From NCBI GenBank assembly GCA_035697145.1, contig DASSDL010000127.1, forward strand, positions 1 to 10,509: a stretch of 10,509 bases of DNA, written 5' to 3'. Both the position numbers and the translations under genes were made by a program. The notes below the pieces were generated by a model that saw nothing but the letters and a program-made list of their open reading frames with translations, did not search any database and was not told the DNA's origin. Source of the DNA: DASQUK01 sp035697145. Lineage in GTDB: Bacteria > Actinomycetota > Acidimicrobiia > Acidimicrobiales > VFJN01. Every line of letters starts with the position of its first letter. Position 1 is the first letter of the stretch. Positions 1 to 5,900 of this stretch are shown here, piece by piece.

Positions 1-31
1 GCGGGTCCCTCGCCGTCTCGTCCGCCACCAT
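1..31 (-). CDS. Possible N-terminus of a leftward gene, cut by the window edge
   Basis: Reading leftward from an ATG at 31, the first ten codons give MVADETARDP with no stop before the edge. A GAGG Shine-Dalgarno-like stretch lies at 41-38, six bases before the ATG. A TACGGT hexamer on the same strand at 58-53 could be its -10 element, giving a leader of about 15 bases. Ten codons do not allow any functional assignment. The alternative is that the edge holds the 3' end of a rightward gene (a frame ending at TGA 45-47). The placement of the ribosome binding site and of the shared palindrome at 52-63 makes the divergent reading slightly better. Confidence 0.33.
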   Translation of the reverse strand, partial: MVADETARDP

Positions 32-51
32 CCACCACCTCGGATGACGCC

Positions 52-63
52 CACCGTACGGTG
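52..63. promoter_or_regulatory. 12-bp perfect palindrome with a TACGGT -10-like hexamer on each strand
   Basis: CACCGTACGGTG is its own reverse complement. It contains TACGGT (TANNNT type) on the plus strand at 57-62, followed after nine bases by the ATG at 72, and on the minus strand at 58-53, facing the possible leftward start at 31. No convincing -35 is visible on either side. It could be a shared divergent promoter core or an operator for a dimeric repressor. It is short enough in GC-rich DNA that chance cannot be excluded. Confidence 0.35.
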
Positions 64-71
64 ATGGGGCG

Positions 72-542
72 ATGGCGCCGTGGCTTGCCTACCGCCTCGG
101 CCTCGGTTGGCTGTTGGGCCACCGGGTCGTGCTCCTGGAGCATCGGGGCCGCACCACGGGACGACCCGTCCGCACCGCCCTCCACGTCGTGCGCTGGGAC
201 CCCGCTTCCCGGCACCTGCTGGTCGCGGCGGGCTCGGGGCCGGCCACCGATTGGTACCGCAACGTGCTCGCCCACCCGCTCGTGCGGGTGACGATCGGGC
301 GGGAGCGCAACGTGCTCGGCTGTGCGGTGCCCCTTGCGGACGACGAGGCCCGGAGCGAGCTGGAGCGCGCCCGGGCCCGCCGTCCCAACTTCGCCGGCCG
401 GGTGCCGCGATCGCTGCGGCCCTGGTTCGGTCGCGGCTCCCAGCCAACCGAGCACGGCCCGGCGGTGGTCATAGACCTGGCGCCGCGGCGGCGGCGGATC
501 CATCGCTCCCACCGATCGCACCGCCGCCCGCTGGCTGCCTGA
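72..542 (+). CDS. Ddn-like nitroreductase-family, deazaflavin (F420)-dependent oxidoreductase
   Basis: The 156-residue product matches the small split-barrel family that includes mycobacterial Ddn. These enzymes use reduced coenzyme F420 to reduce quinones or nitro compounds, and many are membrane-associated. Visible marks are GRTTGRPVRT at residues 26-35 and the family block GSGPATDWYRNVLAHP at 55-70, with the usual P/D-WY-N-L-A-P pattern and a strand VRVTIG after it. The length is normal for the family. The ATG at 72 is the only start codon after the in-frame stop at 45-47. The tail (residues 139-152) is very rich in Arg and His, an unusual end that might contact membrane or nucleic acid or be simple low-complexity drift. 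The gene stands 61 bases before the next gene and may be transcribed separately. The substrate cannot be named from sequence. Family assignment is good; F420 use is inferred from family. Confidence 0.85.
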   Translation: MAPWLAYRLGLGWLLGHRVVLLEHRGRTTGRPVRTALHVVRWDPASRHLLVAAGSGPATDWYRNVLAHPLVRVTIGRERNVLGCAVPLADDEARSELERARARRPNFAGRVPRSLRPWFGRGSQPTEHGPAVVIDLAPRRRRIHRSHRSHRRPLAA

Positions 543-603
543 CGGTCCCGAGGCGATCTCCGATGCGGTCCTTGCGGGCTCTCGCGCGCCAGGATGGTCG
601 GCC

Positions 604-1446
604 ATGACCGGAAAGGTGTGGCTCGACGGGGCGATCCTGGATGCGACCGAGGCCAAGGTCTCGGTGTTCGACCACGGCCTGACCGTGGGCGACGGCGTGT
701 TCGAGACGATCAAGGTGATCGGCGGCCGCCCCTTCGCGTTGCGGCGGCACATCGAGCGGCTCCACCGCTCGGCCGGGGGCCTCGGGCTCGCCGTCCCAAT
801 TGGTGACGGCCGGCTGCGGGCTGCGATAGACGACCTGTTGGCGGCGGCACCCGCGGGCGAGTCCCGGACCGCTCGCCTGCGCATCACCGTGACGGGCGGG
901 GTGGCGCCACCAGGTTCCGGGCGGGGGACGGCCGGACCGACGCTGATCATCGCCGTGGGACCGCTCGATCCGTGGGAGGCCGACACCGTCGCCGTCACCG
1001 TGCCGTGGCCCCGCAACGAGCGGTCGGCGGTGACGGGGCTGAAGACCACCTCGTACGCCGAGAACGTCGTCGCCCTCGCCGAGGCCCGGAAGGTGGGCGC
1101 GAGCGAGGCCATCATGCCCAACCTCTCCGGCAACCTGTGCGAGGGCACGGGCACCAACGTGTTCGTGGTGCGGGGTGGCGTCCTGTCCACGCCGCCGCTC
1201 CTGGCCGGCTGCCTGGCCGGCGTGACCCGCGCGCTGCTGCTCGAGGAGCTCCCCGACGCCGACGAGGACAACATGCCCATGAGCGCGCTGCCCGAGGCCG
1301 ACGAGGTGCTGTTGACGTCCTCGACCCGGGACGTCCAGCCGCTCCGCATGCTCGACGGGCGCGAGCTGCCCGGCATCGAGGGTCCGGTGGCCAAGCGCGC
1401 CATCGACGCCGTCGCCGATCTCCAGGCTCGGGACCTCGACCCCTGA
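604..1446 (+). CDS. pabC: Class IV PLP aminotransferase, aminodeoxychorismate lyase (PabC)/BCAT-like
   Basis: This 280-residue protein has the fold-type IV PLP enzyme signature. The N-terminal segment contains DHGLTVGDGVFETIKV (residues 23-38), typical of aminodeoxychorismate lyases and related transaminases. The Schiff-base lysine is probably K147 in GLKTTSYAENVVALAEA. The cofactor phosphate region with the conserved Glu is NLSGNLCEGTGTNVFVV (173-189, E180), followed by PPLLAGCLAGVTR (197-209). PabC converts 4-amino-4-deoxychorismate to p-aminobenzoate and pyruvate for folate synthesis; branched-chain or D-amino acid aminotransferases share the fold. The length fits all of these. The ATG at 604 has AGGA at 591-594, nine bases upstream. 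A methyltransferase gene starts 25 bases downstream on the same strand, so the two are probably co-transcribed. No pabA/pabB neighbour is present, so the pabC symbol is tentative while the class IV assignment is firm. Confidence 0.85.
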   Translation: MTGKVWLDGAILDATEAKVSVFDHGLTVGDGVFETIKVIGGRPFALRRHIERLHRSAGGLGLAVPIGDGRLRAAIDDLLAAAPAGESRTARLRITVTGGVAPPGSGRGTAGPTLIIAVGPLDPWEADTVAVTVPWPRNERSAVTGLKTTSYAENVVALAEARKVGASEAIMPNLSGNLCEGTGTNVFVVRGGVLSTPPLLAGCLAGVTRALLLEELPDADEDNMPMSALPEADEVLLTSSTRDVQPLRMLDGRELPGIEGPVAKRAIDAVADLQARDLDP

Positions 1447-1471
1447 CGGAGCATTCTCGGGGGCTGCGCCC

Positions 1472-2116
1472 GTGACCGGTATCGACGAGCTGCCGCCGGT
1501 CGAGATCCCGGGGCACCGCGCCTCGGGGCTCGGTTCCGACGACCACCCCATGCGGATCATGACGCGGCGGGCGGCCGGGCTCGCCCCCGACGGCTGGGAC
1601 GCCGACGCCCGCGGCCGGGTCGAAGCCCTCTTCGACGAGCTCTCGAGCGAATGGCACACCCGCACGTCGCCCCAACGGACGGCCGTGGTGGTCGATGCCC
1701 TCGACCGGGGCGGTGTCACCGGTGGCGCGGTGGCCATCGAGGTCGGGAGCGGGATCGGCAACTACTCGGGCCTGCTCGCGGAGCGGTTCCGCACCGTGGC
1801 CGCGGTCGACCTGTCGCTCCGCATGCTGCGGTTGGCGCCCGCGGCCCCGGCGACGCGCATCCACGCCGATGCCGCGGATCTCCCGTTCCGGGCGGGGTAC
1901 GCGGATGCCGTCGTGCTCGTCAACGCGCTCCTGTTCCCCGCCGAGGTCGACCGCGTGCTCGCGCCCGACGGATCGGTCGCGTGGGTGAACAGCAGCGGAG
2001 ACCAGACGCCCATCTACCTGCGCTCCGAGGAGGTCGCGGCCGTGCTCCCCGGCCAGTGGCGGGGCGTCGCCAGCCGGGCCGGCCAGGGGAGCTGGTGCGT
2101 GCTCCGTCGAGCGTGA
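1472..2116 (+). CDS. Class I SAM-dependent methyltransferase, unknown substrate
   Basis: The 214-residue product contains the Rossmann-type methyltransferase motifs in order. Motif I is AIEVGSGIGNY (residues 88-98), which binds AdoMet. Motif II is the acidic end of strand 2, VDLSLRML (112-119, D113). Then come HADAADLPFR (131-140, the adenine-contacting D-A-D-L-P-F pattern of the Methyltransf_11 group) and ADAVVLVNALLF (144-155). The first 60 residues are a less conserved cap containing an acidic helix and EWHTR. The C-terminal part is short, so the protein sits at the small end of the family. The start is GTG at 1472, with a G-rich stretch about nine bases upstream serving as a weak ribosome binding site. 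It follows the PabC-like gene by 25 bases and ends only six bases from the convergent biotin ligase gene. Substrate and pathway are not evident. Confidence 0.82.
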   Translation: MTGIDELPPVEIPGHRASGLGSDDHPMRIMTRRAAGLAPDGWDADARGRVEALFDELSSEWHTRTSPQRTAVVVDALDRGGVTGGAVAIEVGSGIGNYSGLLAERFRTVAAVDLSLRMLRLAPAAPATRIHADAADLPFRAGYADAVVLVNALLFPAEVDRVLAPDGSVAWVNSSGDQTPIYLRSEEVAAVLPGQWRGVASRAGQGSWCVLRRA

Positions 2117-2122
2117 CGTCGG

Positions 2123-2989
2123 CTACGCACCCCTGAGGTGGATCACGTCGCCGACGGCGAACGTCCGCCGCCGACCCCCGGGCGCCTCCACGACCAGGTG
2201 ACCCTCGGCGGTGACGTCCACGGCCGTGCCTTCCACGTCGTCGGGACCGAGGTCGACCCGCACCCGCCGGCCCAGGGTCGCCGACCGCCGTCGCCACTCG
2301 TCCATCGCCGTCTGGGGACCTTCGCCCACCAACTGGCCATAGCTCTGGTCCAGCCGGCGTAGGAACGCGACGAGCAGCTCGACGCGATCGATCGTCACGG
2401 ACGTCAGCCAGTTGAGGGCCACCGCGGCGTCGGCCACGTCGGCCAGGTCGTGGGTGGCCTCGTCGTCCTGTGGCCAGGACACGTTGAGCCCGACGCCGAC
2501 CACGACCACCGCCCGCTCGTGCTCCGACGGCTCCCGCCAGCCGGCCGAGATCGTGGCGCTCGCGGGCCAGTCGGCCTCGGCCAGTATGCCGGCCAGCTTG
2601 CGCTCGCCGCCCTCCCCCGCCACCACCAGGTCGTTGGGCCATTTGAGCTCCGGCGAGACCCCGGTCACAACCTCCTCGACCGCGTCCGCCATGGCCACCG
2701 CCGTCGCCATGGTCGTAGCGCTCGCCACCCGGGACGGGGGGCGGAGCAGCACCGAGAGCAGCAGCGAGCCGCCCGGCGGCGCCACCCAGGTTCGGTCGTA
2801 GCGGCCCCGCCCCGCGGTCTGGTGGTCGGCCACCACCACCACGCCCTCGGGGGCACCGTCCCGGGCCAACGCCAGCACGTCGGCGTTGGTGGATCCGGTC
2901 GACGCCACCCAACGAACATCTGCGAACCGGGAACCCGCCAGGGCCGCCCGCGCCCGGTCACCGTGGTTTCTGGCGCCATCGTCGGGCAT
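2123..2989 (-). CDS. birA: Biotin-[acetyl-CoA carboxylase] ligase, monofunctional BirA
   Basis: Biotin protein ligase makes biotinyl-5'-AMP and transfers biotin to the BCCP lysine of carboxylases in the cytoplasm. Using the ATG at 2989 the protein has 288 residues. Visible motifs are GRGRYDRTW (60-68), the biotinyl-AMP binding loop, then KWPNDL (116-121), ERKLAGIL (129-136) and VGVGLNV (164-170). A small C-terminal barrel (about 239-288, LGRRVRVDLG to VGDVIHLRG) matches the BPL C-terminal domain. There is no N-terminal winged-helix domain, so unlike E. coli BirA it should not repress biotin genes. A longer in-frame start at 3001 (ATG, four extra residues) exists. The 2989 start is preferred because TATGTT lies seven bases before it, the spacing of a leaderless -10. 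The gene diverges from the carboxylase gene, its likely substrate, and converges with the methyltransferase gene across six bases, leaving no room for a terminator. Confidence 0.93.
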   Translation of the reverse strand: MPDDGARNHGDRARAALAGSRFADVRWVASTGSTNADVLALARDGAPEGVVVVADHQTAGRGRYDRTWVAPPGGSLLLSVLLRPPSRVASATTMATAVAMADAVEEVVTGVSPELKWPNDLVVAGEGGERKLAGILAEADWPASATISAGWREPSEHERAVVVVGVGLNVSWPQDDEATHDLADVADAAVALNWLTSVTIDRVELLVAFLRRLDQSYGQLVGEGPQTAMDEWRRRSATLGRRVRVDLGPDDVEGTAVDVTAEGHLVVEAPGGRRRTFAVGDVIHLRGA

Positions 2990-2994
2990 CCCCG

Positions 2995-3006
2995 TAAACA
3001 TACGGT
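2995..3006. promoter_or_regulatory. Overlapping divergent -10 elements for birA and accA3, probably leaderless
   Basis: On the plus strand TAAACA (2995-3000) is followed by exactly six bases and then the GTG start of the carboxylase gene at 3007. On the minus strand TATGTT (3002-2997) is followed by seven bases and then the ATG of the ligase at 2989. The two hexamers share four base pairs, so RNA polymerase could occupy only one direction at a time. Neither start has a purine-rich ribosome binding site nearby, which fits leaderless mRNAs, common in actinobacteria. No good -35 hexamers are seen. The sequence pattern is observed; promoter activity is inferred. Confidence 0.5.
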
Positions 3007-4782
3007 GTGCTCTCGAAGATCCTGATCGCCAACCGGGGCGAGATCGCGGTCCGGGTCATCCGGGCGTGCCGTGACCTCGGCATCCGCAGCGTCGCCGTCT
3101 ACTCCGACCTCGACCGCGACAGCCTGCACGTCCGGCTGGCCGACGAGGCCTACGCGCTGGGCGGCCAGACGGCGGCCGAGAGCTACCTCGCCACCGACAA
3201 GATCCTGGCCGTCGTCGAGAGAGCGGGCGCCGACGGTGTCCATCCCGGCTACGGGTTCTTCAGTGAGAACGCCGACTTCGCCCGGGCCATCACGGCGAAG
3301 GGAGTGACCTTCATCGGTCCGCCGCCCGAGGCCATCGAGATCATGGGCGACAAGGTGTCGTCGCGGCTGGCCGCCCAGCGCGCCGGCGTCACCGGGGTGC
3401 CCGGCACCACCGATTTCCTGACGTCGGCCGACGAGGTCATCGCCTTCGGCGACGAGCACGGCTGGCCGGTCGCCATCAAGGCCGCGTACGGCGGCGGCGG
3501 TCGAGGCATGCGGGTGGTGAGGTCAGCGGCGGAGGCGGCCGACGCATTGGAATCCGCACAGTCGGAGGCGCTCAAGGGCTTCGGGCGCAGCGAGTGCTAC
3601 CTCGAGCGCTACCTCACGTGGCCGCGGCACATCGAGATGCAGGTGTTTGCCGACAGCCACGGCAACGCCGTCTGGGTGGGCGAGCGGGACTGCTCGGCGC
3701 AACGCCGCCACCAGAAGCTGATCGAGGAGAGCCCGGCGCCCGGCTTCCCCGACGAGACCCGCCAGGCCATGGGCGACGCGGCCGTCCGGGTCACGAAGGC
3801 GTGTGGCTACGTCAACGCCGGCACGGTCGAGTTCCTGTACCAGGACGGAGACTTCTACTTCCTGGAGATGAACACCCGCCTGCAGGTGGAGCACCCGGTC
3901 ACGGAGCTGGTGACCGGGCTCGACCTGGTCGCCGAGCAGATCCGGGTCGCCTCGGGCGAGCCCTTGTCGTTCACCCAGCGGGACATCGTGCGCCGCGGCC
4001 ACGCCATCGAGGTGCGGGTCAACGCCGAGGACCCGGCGGGCGGCGCCTTCGTCCCCTCACCGGGGCCGATCACGACGCTGCGGGTCCCCCAGGGGTACGG
4101 CGTGCGTTGGGACGGCGGCTACGAGGCCGGCGACGAGGTCAGCCAGTTCTACGACAACCTGCTGGGCAAGCTGATCTGCTGGGGCGCCGACCGGGACGCG
4201 GCGATCGCCCGGACACTGCGGGCGCTGGACGAGTTCGAGATCAGCGGCATCGCCACCACGATCCCCGCGGACGCCGCCATCCTGCGCCACCCCGACTTCG
4301 TCGCCGGCGAGCACTCGACCAAGTGGGTCGAGGAGCGGCTGGACCTGTCCCACGTCGCCGCCGACCTCCGACCGCCCGCCGAGGACGCCGAGACCGGGGC
4401 CGAGCCCAAGGTGCGGCGGGACGTCGACGTGGAGGTCAACGGCCGCCGCTTCGGAGTGACGGTATGGCTGCCGGAGTCCCAGGCGGGTGCGGCGGTGGCA
4501 GGCGGTACCGGTGGCCGAGCGTCGCCCCGCCCCCGCCGGTCGACGGGAGCGTCGGCCCGGGCGTCCGGCACCGGGGCCGTTACCGTGCCTATGCAGGGCA
4601 CGATCGTGAAGGTGCTGGTGTCCGAGGGCGACGAGGTCGAGGTGGGCCAGACCGTGTGCGTGCTCGAGGCGATGAAGATGGAGAACAACATCGCCGCCGA
4701 CAAGGCCGGCACCGTCAAGGAGATCAAGGTCAGCGCCGGCCAGTCGGTGGGCTCGGGCGACGTGGTGGTCGTGATCGACTAA
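3007..4782 (+). CDS. accA3: Acetyl/propionyl-CoA carboxylase alpha subunit: biotin carboxylase fused to BCCP (AccA3 type)
   Basis: This 591-residue protein carboxylates its own biotin using ATP and bicarbonate; a separate beta subunit would pass the carboxyl group to acetyl-CoA or propionyl-CoA. The N-terminal domain has ANRGEIAVRVIRA (residues 8-20). The ATP-grasp glycine loop is YGGGGRGMRVV (161-171). RDCSAQRRHQKLIEE (227-241) follows, then the catalytic block FLEMNTRLQVEHPVTE (285-300) with E287, N289 and R291. After a Pro/Ala/Arg/Ser-rich linker (about 493-523) the BCCP domain ends in EAMKMEN with the biotinylated lysine at K557. The length matches mycobacterial AccA3-like subunits, and there is no carboxyltransferase domain. 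The GTG at 3007 begins MLSKILIANRGEI, the standard family start, without a Shine-Dalgarno site, so translation is probably leaderless. A tandem 12-base repeat duplicates the stop codon in frame (TAA at 4780 and 4792). The adjacent divergent ligase gene supplies biotinylation. Acyl-CoA preference cannot be read from this subunit. Confidence 0.95.
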   Translation: MLSKILIANRGEIAVRVIRACRDLGIRSVAVYSDLDRDSLHVRLADEAYALGGQTAAESYLATDKILAVVERAGADGVHPGYGFFSENADFARAITAKGVTFIGPPPEAIEIMGDKVSSRLAAQRAGVTGVPGTTDFLTSADEVIAFGDEHGWPVAIKAAYGGGGRGMRVVRSAAEAADALESAQSEALKGFGRSECYLERYLTWPRHIEMQVFADSHGNAVWVGERDCSAQRRHQKLIEESPAPGFPDETRQAMGDAAVRVTKACGYVNAGTVEFLYQDGDFYFLEMNTRLQVEHPVTELVTGLDLVAEQIRVASGEPLSFTQRDIVRRGHAIEVRVNAEDPAGGAFVPSPGPITTLRVPQGYGVRWDGGYEAGDEVSQFYDNLLGKLICWGADRDAAIARTLRALDEFEISGIATTIPADAAILRHPDFVAGEHSTKWVEERLDLSHVAADLRPPAEDAETGAEPKVRRDVDVEVNGRRFGVTVWLPESQAGAAVAGGTGGRASPRPRRSTGASARASGTGAVTVPMQGTIVKVLVSEGDEVEVGQTVCVLEAMKMENNIAADKAGTVKEIKVSAGQSVGSGDVVVVID

Positions 4783-4800
4783 CCGTTCGACTAACCGTTC
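4777..4800 (+). repeat. 12-bp tandem duplication across the accA3 stop codon
   Basis: GACTAACCGTTC occurs twice head to tail, at 4777-4788 and 4789-4800. The first copy holds the last Asp codon and the TAA stop. The second repeats the TAA in the same frame as a backup stop. The last three bases of the second copy are also the first three of the palindromic repeat that follows (4798-4842). Replication slippage is the simplest origin. A trace of insertion of the downstream unit is another possibility. Confidence 0.9.
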
Positions 4801-4842
4801 TGGCGTCTCTCAGGCCGAGATCTCGGTGCCAGAGACGCCAGA
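4798..4842. repeat. Nested palindromic repeat, copy 1 (REP/terminator-like hairpin)
   Basis: The outer arms TCTGGCGTCTCT (4799-4810) and AGAGACGCCAGA (4831-4842) are perfect 12-base inverted repeats. The 20-base interior holds a second perfect palindrome, CCGAGATCTCGG (4815-4826). As RNA or single-stranded DNA this would fold into a long hairpin with a small internal loop. It lies 15 bases past the accA3 stop codon, so it could end accA3 transcription, but no T-run follows. The same 45 bases recur at 5851-5895 with one difference (G here at 4813, C at 5866), flanking the gene at 4924. Its role (terminator, mobile repeat or nuclease/regulator target) is open. Confidence 0.9.
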
Positions 4843-4852
4843 TAGTCGGGCC

Positions 4853-4881
4853 TTGACGGAGCTTTCAGCGCATGACATGGT
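4853..4881 (+). promoter_or_regulatory. Possible sigma-70-type promoter for the AbiEi-like gene
   Basis: TTGACG at 4853-4858 matches five of six bases of a -35 element. It is followed after 17 bases by CATGGT (4876-4881), which keeps the important second A and last T of a -10 but matches only three of six overall. Transcription would start near 4888 and leave a leader of about 36 bases with the strong AGGAGG site at 4914-4919. This suggests the gene has its own promoter between the palindrome and its start. It is a pattern match only. Confidence 0.4.
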
Positions 4882-4923
4882 CTTTCACGCTTCCCCCGGC
4901 AGACCTGTCGCGCAGGAGGAGGC

Positions 4924-5850
4924 ATGGATGCGGCCTGGGTGCGCCTCGCCAACCACGCCCGCCCACGGCACTCAACCATCACGTGGCGAGCTGCGGCGGG
5001 CTTGGACATACCGGGGTCGACCGTCACGTCCTGGGTGGAGGCTGGGCGGTTGCTTCGTCCCGCACCCGGTGTGCTGGTCGTCGCCGGCGCGCCCGAGGCG
5101 TGGCGTCAGCGTGTCGCCATCGCCGCGGCCTCGGGAGCAGGCTGGGCGTCGCATCGTACAGCCGCCACCCTTTGGGGCCTGGACGGCTTCCCTCCTCGCC
5201 AGATCGAGGTGCTCACCCTGCACGGCCGGCGCCACAAGCGCACCGCGTGGATCGTCCACGAGACCCGAACCATCCGGGGCGTCGACCTCGACGAGGTCGA
5301 CGGCATCCCCTGCACGTCGGTCGTGCGCACTCTGCTCGACCTGGCCGCCGTGGCTCATCCGTTTCTCGTCGGCCAGGCGCTCGACCACGCATGTCGGCAA
5401 TGGCCGGGCACGCTCGAGGCTGTCGATCTGCGCCACCTCGAGCTGGCCCGCAGGGGGCGGCGAGGCAGCCGTCTCATGCGTGAGCTGCTCGACGAACGGG
5501 TCGGCCGCGGCCGCCACCGCGGCAGTGGGTTCGAGACCAAGGCACTGCGGCTCGTCCGATCGATGGGACTACCAGAGCCGGTGCTACAGCTCGAGGTGCG
5601 CGACGGCGACTTCCTCGCGTTCCTCGACATGGCCTGGCCCGACATCAAGTGGTTCGTCGAGTGCGACAGCCTGTCGAACCACTTCGGAAAGCGCGCCCAC
5701 GAGTGGGATCGCGCTCGGCGCCGGCACCTCAAGCGGCTCGGATGGGACTGCGCGGAAGTCACCTACGACCAAGTGACGAAGGACGGGCCAGCGACTGGCA
5801 GGGAGCTGCGCGAGCTCTACGGACTCCGTCGACGGTCGTTCACCCCATGA
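4924..5850 (+). CDS. Orphan AbiEi-type HTH protein with DUF559/Vsr-like nuclease-fold C-terminus
   Basis: The 308-residue product has two parts. Residues 1 to about 170 resemble the type IV antitoxin AbiEi family: a winged-helix region (ITWRAAAGLDIP, then VTSWVEAGRLLRPAPGVLVVAG, 19-55), the conserved SHRTAATLWGL (77-87), and TSVVRTLLDLAAV (131-143). Residues from about 200 look like a DUF559/Vsr-related PD-(D/E)XK fold: SGFETKAL (E204), FLDMAWPD (D235), FVECDS (E246, D248), NHF (H253), then EWDRARRRHLKRLGWD with D262 and R266. The usual Gly after E-x-D is Ser here. Start: ATG at 4924 with AGGAGG at 4914-4919, the strongest ribosome site in the window. No AbiEii toxin gene is adjacent, so it is not a complete toxin-antitoxin pair. 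Codons such as CTA and GGA are more frequent than in neighbours, hinting at transfer. It is bracketed by the 45-base palindromes. DNA binding is likely; cleavage is unproven. Confidence 0.82.
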   Translation: MDAAWVRLANHARPRHSTITWRAAAGLDIPGSTVTSWVEAGRLLRPAPGVLVVAGAPEAWRQRVAIAAASGAGWASHRTAATLWGLDGFPPRQIEVLTLHGRRHKRTAWIVHETRTIRGVDLDEVDGIPCTSVVRTLLDLAAVAHPFLVGQALDHACRQWPGTLEAVDLRHLELARRGRRGSRLMRELLDERVGRGRHRGSGFETKALRLVRSMGLPEPVLQLEVRDGDFLAFLDMAWPDIKWFVECDSLSNHFGKRAHEWDRARRRHLKRLGWDCAEVTYDQVTKDGPATGRELRELYGLRRRSFTP

Positions 5851-5896
5851 TTCTGGCGTCTCTCACGCCGAGATCTCGGTGCCAGAGACGCCAGAA
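5851..5896. repeat. Nested palindromic repeat, copy 2
   Basis: This is the second copy of the palindrome at 4798-4842, identical at 44 of the 45 shared positions (5851-5895). Here the outer arms extend to 13 bases (5851-5863 and 5884-5896), and the inner palindrome CCGAGATCTCGG lies at 5868-5879. The one difference (C at 5866) lets C5866 pair with G5881, lengthening the inner stem. The repeat begins immediately after the TGA of the AbiEi-like gene and ends four bases before the TGA of the leftward LpdA-like gene, filling the convergent gap. It is well placed to act as a bidirectional terminator, although no T-tract is present. Confidence 0.9.
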
Positions 5897-5900
5897 GCAT

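Noticed and set aside
3..47. A C-terminal tail of a rightward gene (GSLAVSSATIHHLG then stop)
   Set aside because: Fifteen codons without motif cannot be supported. The opposite-strand reading has a ribosome site and a shared promoter palindrome and is slightly better, though still weak.
469..1761. A 430-codon open frame on the minus strand opposite the PabC-like and methyltransferase genes
   Set aside because: The product is low-complexity and rich in Arg, Gly, Pro and His with no recognisable motif. It lies antisense to two genes with clear family motifs. Long antisense frames are expected at this GC content.
4783..4923. A riboswitch or small RNA between accA3 and the AbiEi-like gene
   Set aside because: Beyond the palindrome and a possible promoter, the 81 bases after 4842 show no conserved riboswitch core or further strong hairpin.
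4924..5850. A complete AbiE type IV toxin-antitoxin system
   Set aside because: No AbiEii nucleotidyltransferase gene follows. The next gene is a convergent quinone reductase and the preceding one is a carboxylase subunit.
4798..5896. Reading the palindrome pair as terminal inverted repeats of an insertion sequence
   Set aside because: Each copy is itself palindromic, no transposase motif (DDE, HUH or serine/tyrosine recombinase) is visible in the enclosed gene, and no target-site duplication flanks the unit. The adjacent 12-base repeat is tandem and sits on one side only.
4798..5896. Two repeats as a minimal CRISPR array
   Set aside because: Only two copies, separated by a 1-kb protein-coding gene, with no spacer-sized intervals and no cas genes.
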